From assembly GCA_020625875.1 (NCBI GenBank), contig JAHLAX010000048.1:1-64000 (forward strand): DNA of 64,000 nt, written 5' to 3'. The notes below the pieces were generated by a model, which was given only the letters and a program-made list of their open reading frames with translations, did no database searches and was not told the origin of the DNA. This document shows positions 40,901 through 49,872 of this stretch, in pieces. This DNA comes from a bacterium. GTDB lineage: Bacteria > Bacillota > Clostridia > Oscillospirales > Acutalibacteraceae. The position numbers were made by a program, and so were the translations under genes. Position 1 is the stretch's first letter; each line of letters starts with the position of its first letter.

Positions 40901-42341
40901 GGTTCCCGATATTGACCTCAACTTCAGCGGCGAGTACCAGTCAAAGGCTCATCGTTACACAGAGGAGCTTTTCGGCAGAGACCACGTTTTTAAGGCGGGG
41001 ACAATTTCAACAGTTGCTGATAAAACAGCTATAGGTTTTGTGCGTAAATTCGCTGAAGAAAACGGTAAGATATACCATAAAGCCGAAGAAAACCGTCTCG
41101 CTATCGGTTGTACCGACATCAAGCGTACCACAGGTCAGCACCCAGGTGGAATGGTTGTTGTACCGAAGGGATATGAGATTTACGATTTCTGTCCTGTTCA
41201 GCATCCCGCTAATGATGTAAATTCAGATAATATAACAACTCACTTCGACTTCCATTCTATTCACGATACAATCACCAAGCTTGACGAACTCGGACATGAT
41301 TCTCCAACCATTTATCATTATCTTGAGCAGTTTACTGGTATTCCCGTAATGGATGTAAGTATGAGTGACCCCGAGGTTATGTCACTCTTTGAGTCGCCGA
41401 AGGCTTTGGGTGTTACTGCTGAAGATATTGACTGTGAGCTCGGAACGCTGTTTTTACCTGAATGCGGCACTCCGTTTACTCTTAAGATGATTTCCGAGGC
41501 TAAGCCAAAGACCTTCTCTGACTTGCTTCAAATCTCGGGTCTTTCTCACGGTACAGATGTATGGAACGGCAACGCTCAGGATCTTATCAAGAACGGTACC
41601 TGCACAATTTCAGAAGTTATCGGTACTCGTGACTCGATTATGACCTATCTTATGCACAAAGGTCTTGACCCGAGTATGGCGTTTAAGATAATGGAAATTA
41701 CTCGAAAGGGTAAAGCCTCTAAAATGTTTAACGAGGAACACTACGAGGCTTTTAAAAAAAATAATGTTCCTCAGTGGTATGTCGATTCCTGTCTCAAAAT
41801 CAAGTATATGTTCCCGAAGGCTCATGCCGCGGCGTATATGATTTCAGCTTTGAGATACGGTTGGTATAAAGTTCATCGTCCCGTAGAATTCTACGCCGCT
41901 TACTTTACCGTGCGTCACGATAACTTTGACGGTCTGACTGTTATGAAGGGCAGAGCGGCTGTTAAAGAAAAGATAAAGACAATCAAGAATATGGGGTATG
42001 ACGCTACCGCTAAGGACAGCGCGGAGCTTGATACTTTTATCAAAGTCAACGAAATGCTCGCCAGAGGGGTAGAGGTGCTTCCGATTGATATTTATAAATC
42101 CGAAGCTAATATCTTTAAAATAGAGGATGGGAAAATCAGACTCCCGTTCTCTGTACTCCCAGGAATCGGCGAGAGCGCCGCTATAAGCCTTGCTGAGGCG
42201 GGCAAGAGCGGAGAATATCTCTCGCTAGAGGATATGCAGATGAAAACAAAAGCGTCAAAATCTGTTATTGACGCGCTCAAAGAGTGCGGCGCGACAGGCG
42301 ATTTGCCCGACAGCGCGCAGATGTCCTTGTTTGGAATATAG
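37974..42341 (+). CDS. polC: DNA polymerase III PolC-type alpha subunit
   Basis: OB and PHP domains with embedded DnaQ exonuclease ([24 protein letters not shown]), [36 protein letters not shown]. Confidence 0.98.
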   Translation: [1455 protein letters not shown]

Positions 42342-42355
42342 AAAGGATTGATTAT

Positions 42356-43654
42356 ATGAAAAAACAATTCAATAAGCTCGCAGGCATATTAATCTGTATT
42401 GTTTTTGCCGTTTTCCTGCTTTACCTCAAGGATAATATGGGCAATATCTTCTCAGGGATAGGCTCGTTTTTATCAATACTTACGCCGTTTATTTACGCGT
42501 TCGGTATTGCTTATATTATGAATTTTCCGTACAGGTTTTTCCACAAGAAGGTTTTTACAAAAGTAAAAGCCAAGTGGTTCCAGAAGGTCAATAAGCCCTT
42601 GTCTTTGATTGTCACTTACGTTCTTGTATTGGGCATTATCACTCTGCTTATTGCTGTATTGGTTCCGCAGCTGAGCGAAAACCTTAACATACTTGTCAAG
42701 AAATTTCCGTCATATATCAAATCGTTTAACGCGTATACCGCCGATTTAGGCGAATGGCTGAGAGTTCATTTCGGACTTGACTTTTCAATCTTTGATAACT
42801 TCAACAAGATTGTTATTAAAAAAGCTTCCCAGATGGCTAATATGGACAGCGTCGGCAAGGTGTTCAACGCCGTTACAGGTACAATCACTGTTTTCTACAA
42901 CTGGATTATGGCGCTTGTATTATCCATCTATATGCTTGTTGAGAAGGAATTTTTGTTCAGACAGCTCAAGCGTCTTGGCGCTGCTTTCCTCCCCACAAAA
43001 TGGATGCCGACAATTTATGAAATCATCAATGTTTCCGATGAAAAATGCGGTAAGTTTTTGGTAGGTAAAATCCTCGACGCCGCGATTGTCGGTGTGCTTT
43101 GCTTTATAAGTATGATGATATTCAATCTGCCTTTCGCTCCGCTGATCAGCGTTATCATCGGTGTATGTAATATTATCCCGTTCTTCGGTCCGTTTATCGG
43201 AGCCATTCCAAGTGCTTTCCTGCTTTTCCTCGTATCGCCTTGGGATTGCCTGATATTTGTTATAATTATCTTTGTAATCCAGCAGATTGACGGCAACCTT
43301 ATTAACCCCAAAATCGTCGGTCAGTCGGTAGGTCTAATCGGATTCTGGTCGCTGTTCTCTGTTATGGTAGCAGGCGCTTTGTTCGGCATACCTGGAATGA
43401 TTCTGGGTACTCCGATTTTTGCCTCAATCTATACTCTCATCGGCAGAAAAACGCGTAAGAGAATTAATATGAAGGGCGAAAACGCCGAGCAGGTTATTAA
43501 TATGGACGTTATCAAGACAGGCAGTCTGACAAACGTTAAGAAGCGTAAAAAGGATTTGAAAAAAGAGAAGGATATACTTTTAAAGTCAGAATCCACAAAA
43601 TCTGAAGAATCCGAAAAACCTGAAGAAAGCGACAACGCTGAAAAAACAGAGTAA
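42356..43654 (+). CDS. AI-2E family transporter/permease
   Basis: Multi-TM with VPQLSENL, GVCNIIPFFGPFIGAIPSAFLL, GNLINPKIVGQSVGLIGFWSLFSVMVAGALFGIPGMILGTPIFA; ATG 42356 after gaaagg. Confidence 0.92.
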   Translation: MKKQFNKLAGILICIVFAVFLLYLKDNMGNIFSGIGSFLSILTPFIYAFGIAYIMNFPYRFFHKKVFTKVKAKWFQKVNKPLSLIVTYVLVLGIITLLIAVLVPQLSENLNILVKKFPSYIKSFNAYTADLGEWLRVHFGLDFSIFDNFNKIVIKKASQMANMDSVGKVFNAVTGTITVFYNWIMALVLSIYMLVEKEFLFRQLKRLGAAFLPTKWMPTIYEIINVSDEKCGKFLVGKILDAAIVGVLCFISMMIFNLPFAPLISVIIGVCNIIPFFGPFIGAIPSAFLLFLVSPWDCLIFVIIIFVIQQIDGNLINPKIVGQSVGLIGFWSLFSVMVAGALFGIPGMILGTPIFASIYTLIGRKTRKRINMKGENAEQVINMDVIKTGSLTNVKKRKKDLKKEKDILLKSESTKSEESEKPEESDNAEKTE

Positions 43655-43665
43655 AACACTCAGAC

Positions 43666-43694
43666 TTGACAATAACGCTTTTATGTGTTAACAT
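43666..43694 (+). promoter_or_regulatory. Candidate sigmaA promoter of his operon (TTGACA-17-TAACAT)
   Basis: -35 43666-43671, -10 43689-43694. Confidence 0.75.
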
Positions 43695-43695
43695 A

Positions 43696-43707
43696 TTAGC
43701 ACGCTAA
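43696..43707 (+). promoter_or_regulatory. Palindromic operator-like site TTAGCACGCTAA at the his operon start
   Basis: TTAGC-AC-GCTAA perfect 5-bp arms immediately downstream of -10. Confidence 0.55.
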
Positions 43708-43724
43708 AGCGAAGGAAAGATTTT

Positions 43725-44885
43725 ATGAATAATAATATCAAAATTACACCCGAAGGAACAAAGGACTATTTGTTCAAAGAGTGTACCGCGGTTAATTATG
43801 TTAGCAAAAAAATAGAAAAGGTTTTTCAAAATCATCAGTTTCATCAGGTTATTACGCCTTGTCTCGAGTTTTATGATTTGTTTGCCGCGGGTTCAGGCGG
43901 AATTGATCAGCAGAGTATGTTTAAGACAACTGATAACTCAGGCAGGATAGTTGTAGTAAGACCTGACTCTACGCTGCCTATCGCTCGTCTGGCGTCCACT
44001 AGACTTCAGAACGAGGTTTTTCCCGTAAGGCTCTATTACAATCAGCCTGTTTACAGAAATAATCCTGTTCTTACTGGTCGCTCAAACGAGATAATCCAGC
44101 TTGGAGTTGAGCTTATCGGTTCAAGCGGATTAAGAGCTGACATCGAAATTATCACAACCGCTGTCGAAAGTCTTGCAGCTATTTCTGACGATTTCAGACT
44201 TGAAATAGGTCACTCTATGATTTTCAGCGCTTTGTCTGATGAACTTGACGCTGATATTAATCAAAAAGAGCTGATTAAAACGTATATTGAGAACAAGAAT
44301 TATTCGGCGCTTAACGATTGTCTCGATAAACTTGAACAAAACGAAACAGTCTCCGCTATCCGCAAACTTCCTTCTTTATTTGGCAGTGATGAAGTTTTCG
44401 ATAAAGCTGAGAAGGTGATTAAATCCTCGAAAGCTCTCGATGCTTTAGCTTATCTTAAGGATTTATATAAAATGCTCTCAACACTGAATCTTGGTGATAA
44501 GCTCAGCCTTGACTTAGGTCTTGTACAGCGCAACGAGTATTACAGCGGCATAGTTTTTTCGGGATATATTCTGGGATTCGGCGACGCCGTTCTGTCGGGC
44601 GGTCGATATGATAAGATTATGGATAGCTTTGAAATCCCGACTGGCGCCGCGGGTTTCGCTATAAGTATAAATCGCATAGCCGAGAAAGCTCGTTATAAAT
44701 CACGCAGCAATATTCCCGAGGTGCTTGTTTACGCGAAATCCGACGATAACATTATGAAAGCGGTTGACTATACCGCTAAGCTTGTTAAACAGGGTATAAA
44801 AGCGCAGTTTTCTGATTTATCTGATGAAAACGAGGCGAGAGAATTCGCCGAAAAACTAGGTATTAAAAAAATAGAGGTAATATGA
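43725..44885 (+). CDS. hisZ: ATP phosphoribosyltransferase regulatory subunit
   Basis: HisRS-like: TPEGTKDYLFKECTAVNYV, VVRPDSTLPIARLASTRL, first gene of his operon. Confidence 0.93.
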   Translation: MNNNIKITPEGTKDYLFKECTAVNYVSKKIEKVFQNHQFHQVITPCLEFYDLFAAGSGGIDQQSMFKTTDNSGRIVVVRPDSTLPIARLASTRLQNEVFPVRLYYNQPVYRNNPVLTGRSNEIIQLGVELIGSSGLRADIEIITTAVESLAAISDDFRLEIGHSMIFSALSDELDADINQKELIKTYIENKNYSALNDCLDKLEQNETVSAIRKLPSLFGSDEVFDKAEKVIKSSKALDALAYLKDLYKMLSTLNLGDKLSLDLGLVQRNEYYSGIVFSGYILGFGDAVLSGGRYDKIMDSFEIPTGAAGFAISINRIAEKARYKSRSNIPEVLVYAKSDDNIMKAVDYTAKLVKQGIKAQFSDLSDENEAREFAEKLGIKKIEVI

Positions 44886-45532
44886 AACCGCTTAGAATAG
44901 CCTTAACTAAAGGCAGACTTGAAAAGAAAACAATTGAATTATTTGAAAAGCTCAGCTATAACTGCGACGAAGTCCATAACAAAGGCAGAAAGCTGATTAT
45001 GAATATCGGCGACGGAGAGTTTGAGGTAGTACTCGCCAAAGCCGCTGATGTTATAACATATGTTGAACACGGTGTGTGTGACCTTGGCGTTGTCGGCAAG
45101 GACACTATTCTTGAGAACGGCACATCGTTTTATGAGCTTCTCGACTTAGGCTTCGGTAAATGCAGATTCGCTCTAGCTGCTAAGAAAAACACCGACTTCT
45201 TTCATGGCTATGGCGCTAAGACTGTCGCCACAAAATACCCGAACGTTACCCGAAAGTTTTTTGAAAACAAAAATATGGACGTTCGCGTAATCAAAATTGA
45301 GGGTTCAGTTGAGCTTGCTCCTCTTGTCGGACTCGCCGACGGTATTGTGGATATAGTTGAAACGGGTTCAACTCTTAAAGCAAATAACCTAGAGGTCAAG
45401 GAATATGTGACTGATATTTCAGCGCGATTAATAGCTAATATAGCGAGCCTTAAGCTCAGAAAGAACGAAATAGAAGAATTAGTCAGTAAAATGGAGGCTG
45501 TAACTACAGATGATAACAACGGTAAAAGCTAA
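44882..45532 (+). CDS. hisG: ATP phosphoribosyltransferase (short form)
   Basis: LRIALTKGRLEKKTIELFEKLSY, DLGVVGKDTILE, DGIVDIVETGSTLKANNL. Confidence 0.97.
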   Translation: MKPLRIALTKGRLEKKTIELFEKLSYNCDEVHNKGRKLIMNIGDGEFEVVLAKAADVITYVEHGVCDLGVVGKDTILENGTSFYELLDLGFGKCRFALAAKKNTDFFHGYGAKTVATKYPNVTRKFFENKNMDVRVIKIEGSVELAPLVGLADGIVDIVETGSTLKANNLEVKEYVTDISARLIANIASLKLRKNEIEELVSKMEAVTTDDNNGKS

Positions 45533-46802
45533 TGGCAAGGACGAATACAGCTTTATAGAAACCCTTAAAGAACGCTCCCAGAGCGGCGCTAAGGATGTAA
45601 GCTCCATTGTCCTTGATATTATAAATAATGTTAAGCAAAACGGCGATAAGGCTGTTTATGACTATACTGTAAAGTTTGACGGCAAAGCGCCTGATAAGGT
45701 TGAAATCTCAAAAGAAGAAATTGACAATATTATCGCGAAGTGTGACAGCGACTATCTTGAAACAATCAGAAAAGCTGCCGCTAATATTGAGGATTTCCAT
45801 AAACGTCAGGTTCAGCAGTCATGGCTTACCACAAAAGAAAACGGCGTTATAATGGGACAGCGTGTCAGAGGTCTTGAAAGGGTAGGACTTTATGTGCCGG
45901 GCGGCACCGCGGCGTATCCTTCTTCTGTTTTGATGAACGCTATTCCCGCCAAGCTCGCTGGTTGCAAAGAGATTATTATGACTACGCCTCCCTCAAAGGA
46001 CGGCAAGCCTAATCCCGATATTATCGCCGCGGCTAAAATCGCGGGCGTTGACCGCGTATTTCTTATGGGCGGCGCTCAGGCTGTTGCCGCTCTCGCTTAC
46101 GGCACAAAGCAGGTTCCCAAGGTTGATAAAATTGTAGGGCCCGGAAATATCTTTGTAGCAACCGCGAAAAAGCTTCTCTACGGCGTAGTAGATATTGATA
46201 TGATTGCGGGCCCGAGCGAGATTCTTATTATCGCCGATAAAACCGCTGACGCAAAATATCTCGCGGCTGATTTGATGAGTCAGGCTGAGCATGACAGGCT
46301 TGCCAGTTCAATTTTGTTGACTGATTGTGAAGAATTGGCAGAGAGTGTAAAATCTGAGCTTAAGCGCCAGTGCGCTTATCTTGACCGTAAAGATATTATT
46401 GAAGAAAGCTTAAAGAACTACGGAGCTATTATTGTTTGCTCTGATATGAGCCAGGCGGTAGATTTCGCTAATGAGCTCGCTCCCGAGCATCTTGAGGTTT
46501 GCTGCGAGAATCCTATGGAGTATGTCGGCAAGCTCGATAACGCGGGCTCGGTATTCCTTGGAAACTTCAGTCCCGAGCCTTTGGGAGATTACTTCGCGGG
46601 ACCAAACCATGTGTTGCCGACCAGCGGTACGGCAAGATTTTTCAGCCCGTTGTCCGTTGACAGCTTTGTCAAAAAATCCAGCTTTATCTATTATACCGAG
46701 GACGCTCTCAGAGCTGATTCCGAGGATATTATCAGATTCGCTGAGACAGAGGGCTTGACCGCTCACGCTAATTCAATTAAAGTCAGATTTGAGGAATCAT
46801 AA
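45510..46802 (+). CDS. hisD: Histidinol dehydrogenase
   Basis: RVGLYVPGGTAAYPSSVLMNAIPAK, KIVGPGNIFVATAKKLLYGVVDIDMIAGPSEILIIAD. Confidence 0.98.
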   Translation: MITTVKANGKDEYSFIETLKERSQSGAKDVSSIVLDIINNVKQNGDKAVYDYTVKFDGKAPDKVEISKEEIDNIIAKCDSDYLETIRKAAANIEDFHKRQVQQSWLTTKENGVIMGQRVRGLERVGLYVPGGTAAYPSSVLMNAIPAKLAGCKEIIMTTPPSKDGKPNPDIIAAAKIAGVDRVFLMGGAQAVAALAYGTKQVPKVDKIVGPGNIFVATAKKLLYGVVDIDMIAGPSEILIIADKTADAKYLAADLMSQAEHDRLASSILLTDCEELAESVKSELKRQCAYLDRKDIIEESLKNYGAIIVCSDMSQAVDFANELAPEHLEVCCENPMEYVGKLDNAGSVFLGNFSPEPLGDYFAGPNHVLPTSGTARFFSPLSVDSFVKKSSFIYYTEDALRADSEDIIRFAETEGLTAHANSIKVRFEES

Positions 46803-47878
46803 TGTCTTATGAGCTAAATGATAAGATTAAAAATTTAACACCTTATGAGCCGATTTCGGGTACATATGACATTCGTCTTGACGCTAATGAATCTACGTTG
46901 AATTACTCGCCCGAGCTTTTGTCTATGGTTCACAAGGTGGTAGATAATCTCGATTTTAATCGCTATCCAGATCCGACATGTCTTAAACTACGTAAGTCCT
47001 TCGCTGATTTTTACGGGATTGATTATAAAAATGTAACGGTCGGTAACGGCTCGGACGAGTTGATTTTTCTGATAGAATCCGCTTTTTTGAAACGCGGGGA
47101 AAAACTCCTTGTCGCTTCGCCTGATTTCAGTATGTACGAGTTTTACGGCTCAATAAGTGAAAATCCCGCTGTCAGATATTTAAAGAACAGCGAGCTGAAT
47201 ATTGATGTTGATAATCTTATTGACACTGTTAATCAGAACGATATAAAGCTTGTTATTTTTTCTAATCCCTGCAATCCTACTGGACAGGGTATGAATAAAG
47301 CCGATTGCAAAAAGCTTATTAAAAGCGTCAGCTCTCTTGTTGTGCTTGATGAGGCGTATATGGATTTCTGGAGCGAGGAGCAAAGTCTTTTAAATAACGT
47401 GGGTAGTTATGATAATCTCATCGTTTTTCGTACAGCGTCAAAGGCTATGGGATCCGCGGCGTTAAGGCTGGGTTTTGCTGTAGCTAACGAAAACATATCG
47501 AGAGCAATTGCCGCCGTAAAATCGCCATATAACGTAAACTCGCTTTCTCAGGCAATTGGATTCGAGCTGTATAAAAACAAGGATTATTTAAATAATAGGA
47601 TTAAAACTATTGTCGAAAATACTACCTTGTTGTATAATGAGCTGAAAAGGCTCGGAGAATTAACAGATGACTTCATTGTTTATCCCACAAAAACCAACTT
47701 TGTGTTTGTGAGAACATCCTTCTCAAAGGATTTGTGGGAATACCTGAAAGCAAATTCTGTCGCTGTCCGCTATATGGGCGAATATATCAGAATTACAGCG
47801 GGTACTAAAGAAGAAATAAAAGATGTGATAAGCTTAATAGAAAAATACTTTGGAGAAGAATTATGCGTAAAGCTTTAA
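46802..47878 (+). CDS. hisC: Histidinol-phosphate aminotransferase
   Basis: IRLDANESTLNYSPE, NGSDELIFLI, SNPCNPTGQGM, VVLDEAYMDFW, TASKAMGSAALRLGF. Confidence 0.96.
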   Translation: MSYELNDKIKNLTPYEPISGTYDIRLDANESTLNYSPELLSMVHKVVDNLDFNRYPDPTCLKLRKSFADFYGIDYKNVTVGNGSDELIFLIESAFLKRGEKLLVASPDFSMYEFYGSISENPAVRYLKNSELNIDVDNLIDTVNQNDIKLVIFSNPCNPTGQGMNKADCKKLIKSVSSLVVLDEAYMDFWSEEQSLLNNVGSYDNLIVFRTASKAMGSAALRLGFAVANENISRAIAAVKSPYNVNSLSQAIGFELYKNKDYLNNRIKTIVENTTLLYNELKRLGELTDDFIVYPTKTNFVFVRTSFSKDLWEYLKANSVAVRYMGEYIRITAGTKEEIKDVISLIEKYFGEELCVKL

Positions 47879-48441
47879 TCGAAAGAAAAACTAAAGAAAC
47901 TGACATATCTCTTGATTTATGTCTTGACGGTGGAGAAGTCAACATTGATACAGGTATCGGCTTTTTTGACCATATGCTAAACTCGTTCGCTGTTCACGGT
48001 GGATTTGGCTTGAATGTTAGCGTTAAAGGCGATTTGAATGTTGACGACCACCATACAGTTGAGGACACGGGTATCGCTTTAGGCTCCGCTTTTAAAGAAG
48101 CGTTGGGGGACAAGGGCTCAATTGAGCGCTTCGGCAGCTTTTATGTTCCGATGGACGAGGCTCTCGCGTTCGCTTCAGTAGATGTCAGCGGCAGACCGTT
48201 TTTGGTGTTCGACGCGGATTTTCCTCAAGAGAAGTGCGGGGACTATACCGCTGCTCTAACTGTGGAGTTTATGCGCGCATTCGCGTTTAACGCGGGTATT
48301 ACACTTCACGTTAAATCTTTGTATGGATACAATTCTCATCATATAGTCGAAGCCATATATAAGGCTGTAGCTCACGCTATGAGATTAGCTGTTAAGAAAA
48401 ATAACTCAGGCGAAGTTCTTTCAACAAAAGGAGTACTATAA
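47863..48441 (+). CDS. hisB: Imidazoleglycerol-phosphate dehydratase
   Basis: IDTGIGFFDHMLNSFAVHGGFGL, DDHHTVEDTGIALGSAFKEALGDK, NSHHIVEAIYKAVAHAMRLAV. Confidence 0.97.
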   Translation: MRKALIERKTKETDISLDLCLDGGEVNIDTGIGFFDHMLNSFAVHGGFGLNVSVKGDLNVDDHHTVEDTGIALGSAFKEALGDKGSIERFGSFYVPMDEALAFASVDVSGRPFLVFDADFPQEKCGDYTAALTVEFMRAFAFNAGITLHVKSLYGYNSHHIVEAIYKAVAHAMRLAVKKNNSGEVLSTKGVL

Positions 48442-49163
48442 TGATAGTTTTACCCGCAATTGATATAAAAGACGGTAACTGCGTCAGACTATTCAAGGGC
48501 GACTTTTCAACAGTTTCAAAGGTTGCCGATGACCCTTATCAGGTCGCTCAGCGTTTTATTGACGCGGGCGCTCAGTGGATGCATATGGTTGACCTTGACG
48601 GAGCGAAGGACGGTAAGCTTATCAATTCAGAGCTGATTATTGATGTCGCTAAATCCTTTGACATCAAGGTCGAAGTCGGCGGTGGAATCCGTGATATGAA
48701 TCGTATTGAGCATTATCTTGAAAACGGTGTTGACCGTGTTATTCTCGGCTCAGCCGCTGTCAATGACCAGAGCTTTGTTATTGACGCTGTTAATAACTTT
48801 GATGATCAGGTTGCTGTCGGTATTGACGCGAAAGACGGTATTGTCCGCGCTCAGGGCTGGACAGATAAGTCCGAGATAAACTATCTTGACCTCGCTAAAC
48901 AGATGGAAAGCATCGGCGTAAAAACGATTATATTCACTGATATTGATCAGGACGGTACTCTTTCCGGACCTAATCTTGTTCAGCTTGATAAATTAAGAAG
49001 CGCTGTAAGCTGTGATATTATAGCGAGCGGCGGTGTTTCAAATATAAAAGACATTATCAATCTTAACTCTCTCAATATCTATGGAGCAATAACTGGTAAG
49101 GCTATATATACAGGCAGCCTTGACCTCAGAATGGCTATTCAATTAGCCGAAAAGGTGTCGTAA
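48441..49163 (+). CDS. hisA: ProFAR isomerase
   Basis: [62 protein letters not shown]. Confidence 0.96.
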   Translation: MIVLPAIDIKDGNCVRLFKGDFSTVSKVADDPYQVAQRFIDAGAQWMHMVDLDGAKDGKLINSELIIDVAKSFDIKVEVGGGIRDMNRIEHYLENGVDRVILGSAAVNDQSFVIDAVNNFDDQVAVGIDAKDGIVRAQGWTDKSEINYLDLAKQMESIGVKTIIFTDIDQDGTLSGPNLVQLDKLRSAVSCDIIASGGVSNIKDIINLNSLNIYGAITGKAIYTGSLDLRMAIQLAEKVS

Positions 49164-49164
49164 T

Positions 49165-49491
49165 ATGGATTTTGAAAAGTATTTTAAAAAATCAGATTTA
49201 ATCCCGACTATTATTCAGGAAAAATCTACAGGCGAAGTGCTTATGCTTGCGTATATGAACCGTGAGTCGATGCAAAAGACCTTGGAGACAGGCTTTACGT
49301 GGTTCTATTCAAGAAGCCGTCAGGAGCTTTGGAACAAAGGAGCGACCTCGGGGCATTTTCAAAAGGTGATTGATATTTTTTCGGATTGTGATGACGATAC
49401 CATTCTAATTACTGTCGAGCAGACTGGCGCTGCCTGCCACACAGGTCATCATTCCTGCTTTTTTAATAAAATCAAAAGTTTTGAGGTATAA
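49165..49491 (+). CDS. hisI: Phosphoribosyl-AMP cyclohydrolase
   Basis: [43 protein letters not shown]...[26 protein letters not shown]. Confidence 0.97.
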   Translation: MDFEKYFKKSDLIPTIIQEKSTGEVLMLAYMNRESMQKTLETGFTWFYSRSRQELWNKGATSGHFQKVIDIFSDCDDDTILITVEQTGAACHTGHHSCFFNKIKSFEV

Positions 49492-49495
49492 ACAT

Positions 49496-49825
49496 ATGGA
49501 TGATAAAGTTTTACAGGCGCTGTATGACACAGTGCTCAGCCGAAAAGAGAATAAACAAGAGGGTTCTTATACCTGCTACTTATTTGAAAAGGGTATTGAT
49601 AAAATTTTGAAAAAGGTCGGCGAAGAGTGCAGCGAAACTATTATAGCCGCCAAGAATAACGACAACAGCGAGACTGTCTATGAGATTTCGGACCTTATTT
49701 ATCACCTTATGGTTATGATGGTAGAGCAGGGCATCACTCTTGATGAAGTTCTCGCGGAGCTTGATAAACGCAGCGAAAAAACAGGCAACCTTAAAAAGTT
49801 TCACGAAGTAGACAAAAATACATAA
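49496..49825 (+). CDS. hisE: Phosphoribosyl-ATP diphosphatase
   Basis: SYTCYLFEKGIDKILKKVGEECSETIIAAKNNDNSETVYEISDLIYHLMVMM. Confidence 0.95.
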   Translation: MDDKVLQALYDTVLSRKENKQEGSYTCYLFEKGIDKILKKVGEECSETIIAAKNNDNSETVYEISDLIYHLMVMMVEQGITLDEVLAELDKRSEKTGNLKKFHEVDKNT

Positions 49826-49829
49826 TAAA

Positions 49830-49862
49830 AATGGCGCCTCTTTGAAGGCGCCGCTCTTTTAA
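49830..49862 (+). terminator. Terminator after his operon
   Basis: ggcgcc-tctttgaa-ggcgcc followed by gctctttt. Confidence 0.8.
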
Positions 49863-49872
49863 AGGACTATAT

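Noticed and set aside
43696-43707. TTAGCAC.. resembling a CIRCE (HrcA) half-site upstream of hisZ
   Set aside because: CIRCE needs TTAGCACTC-N9-GAGTGCTAA; here the second arm follows after 2 nt, so it is a different short palindrome.
45510-45532. Overlap of hisG and hisD as a possible frameshift
   Set aside because: Both proteins are full-length and in-family; short overlaps are normal in this tightly packed operon.
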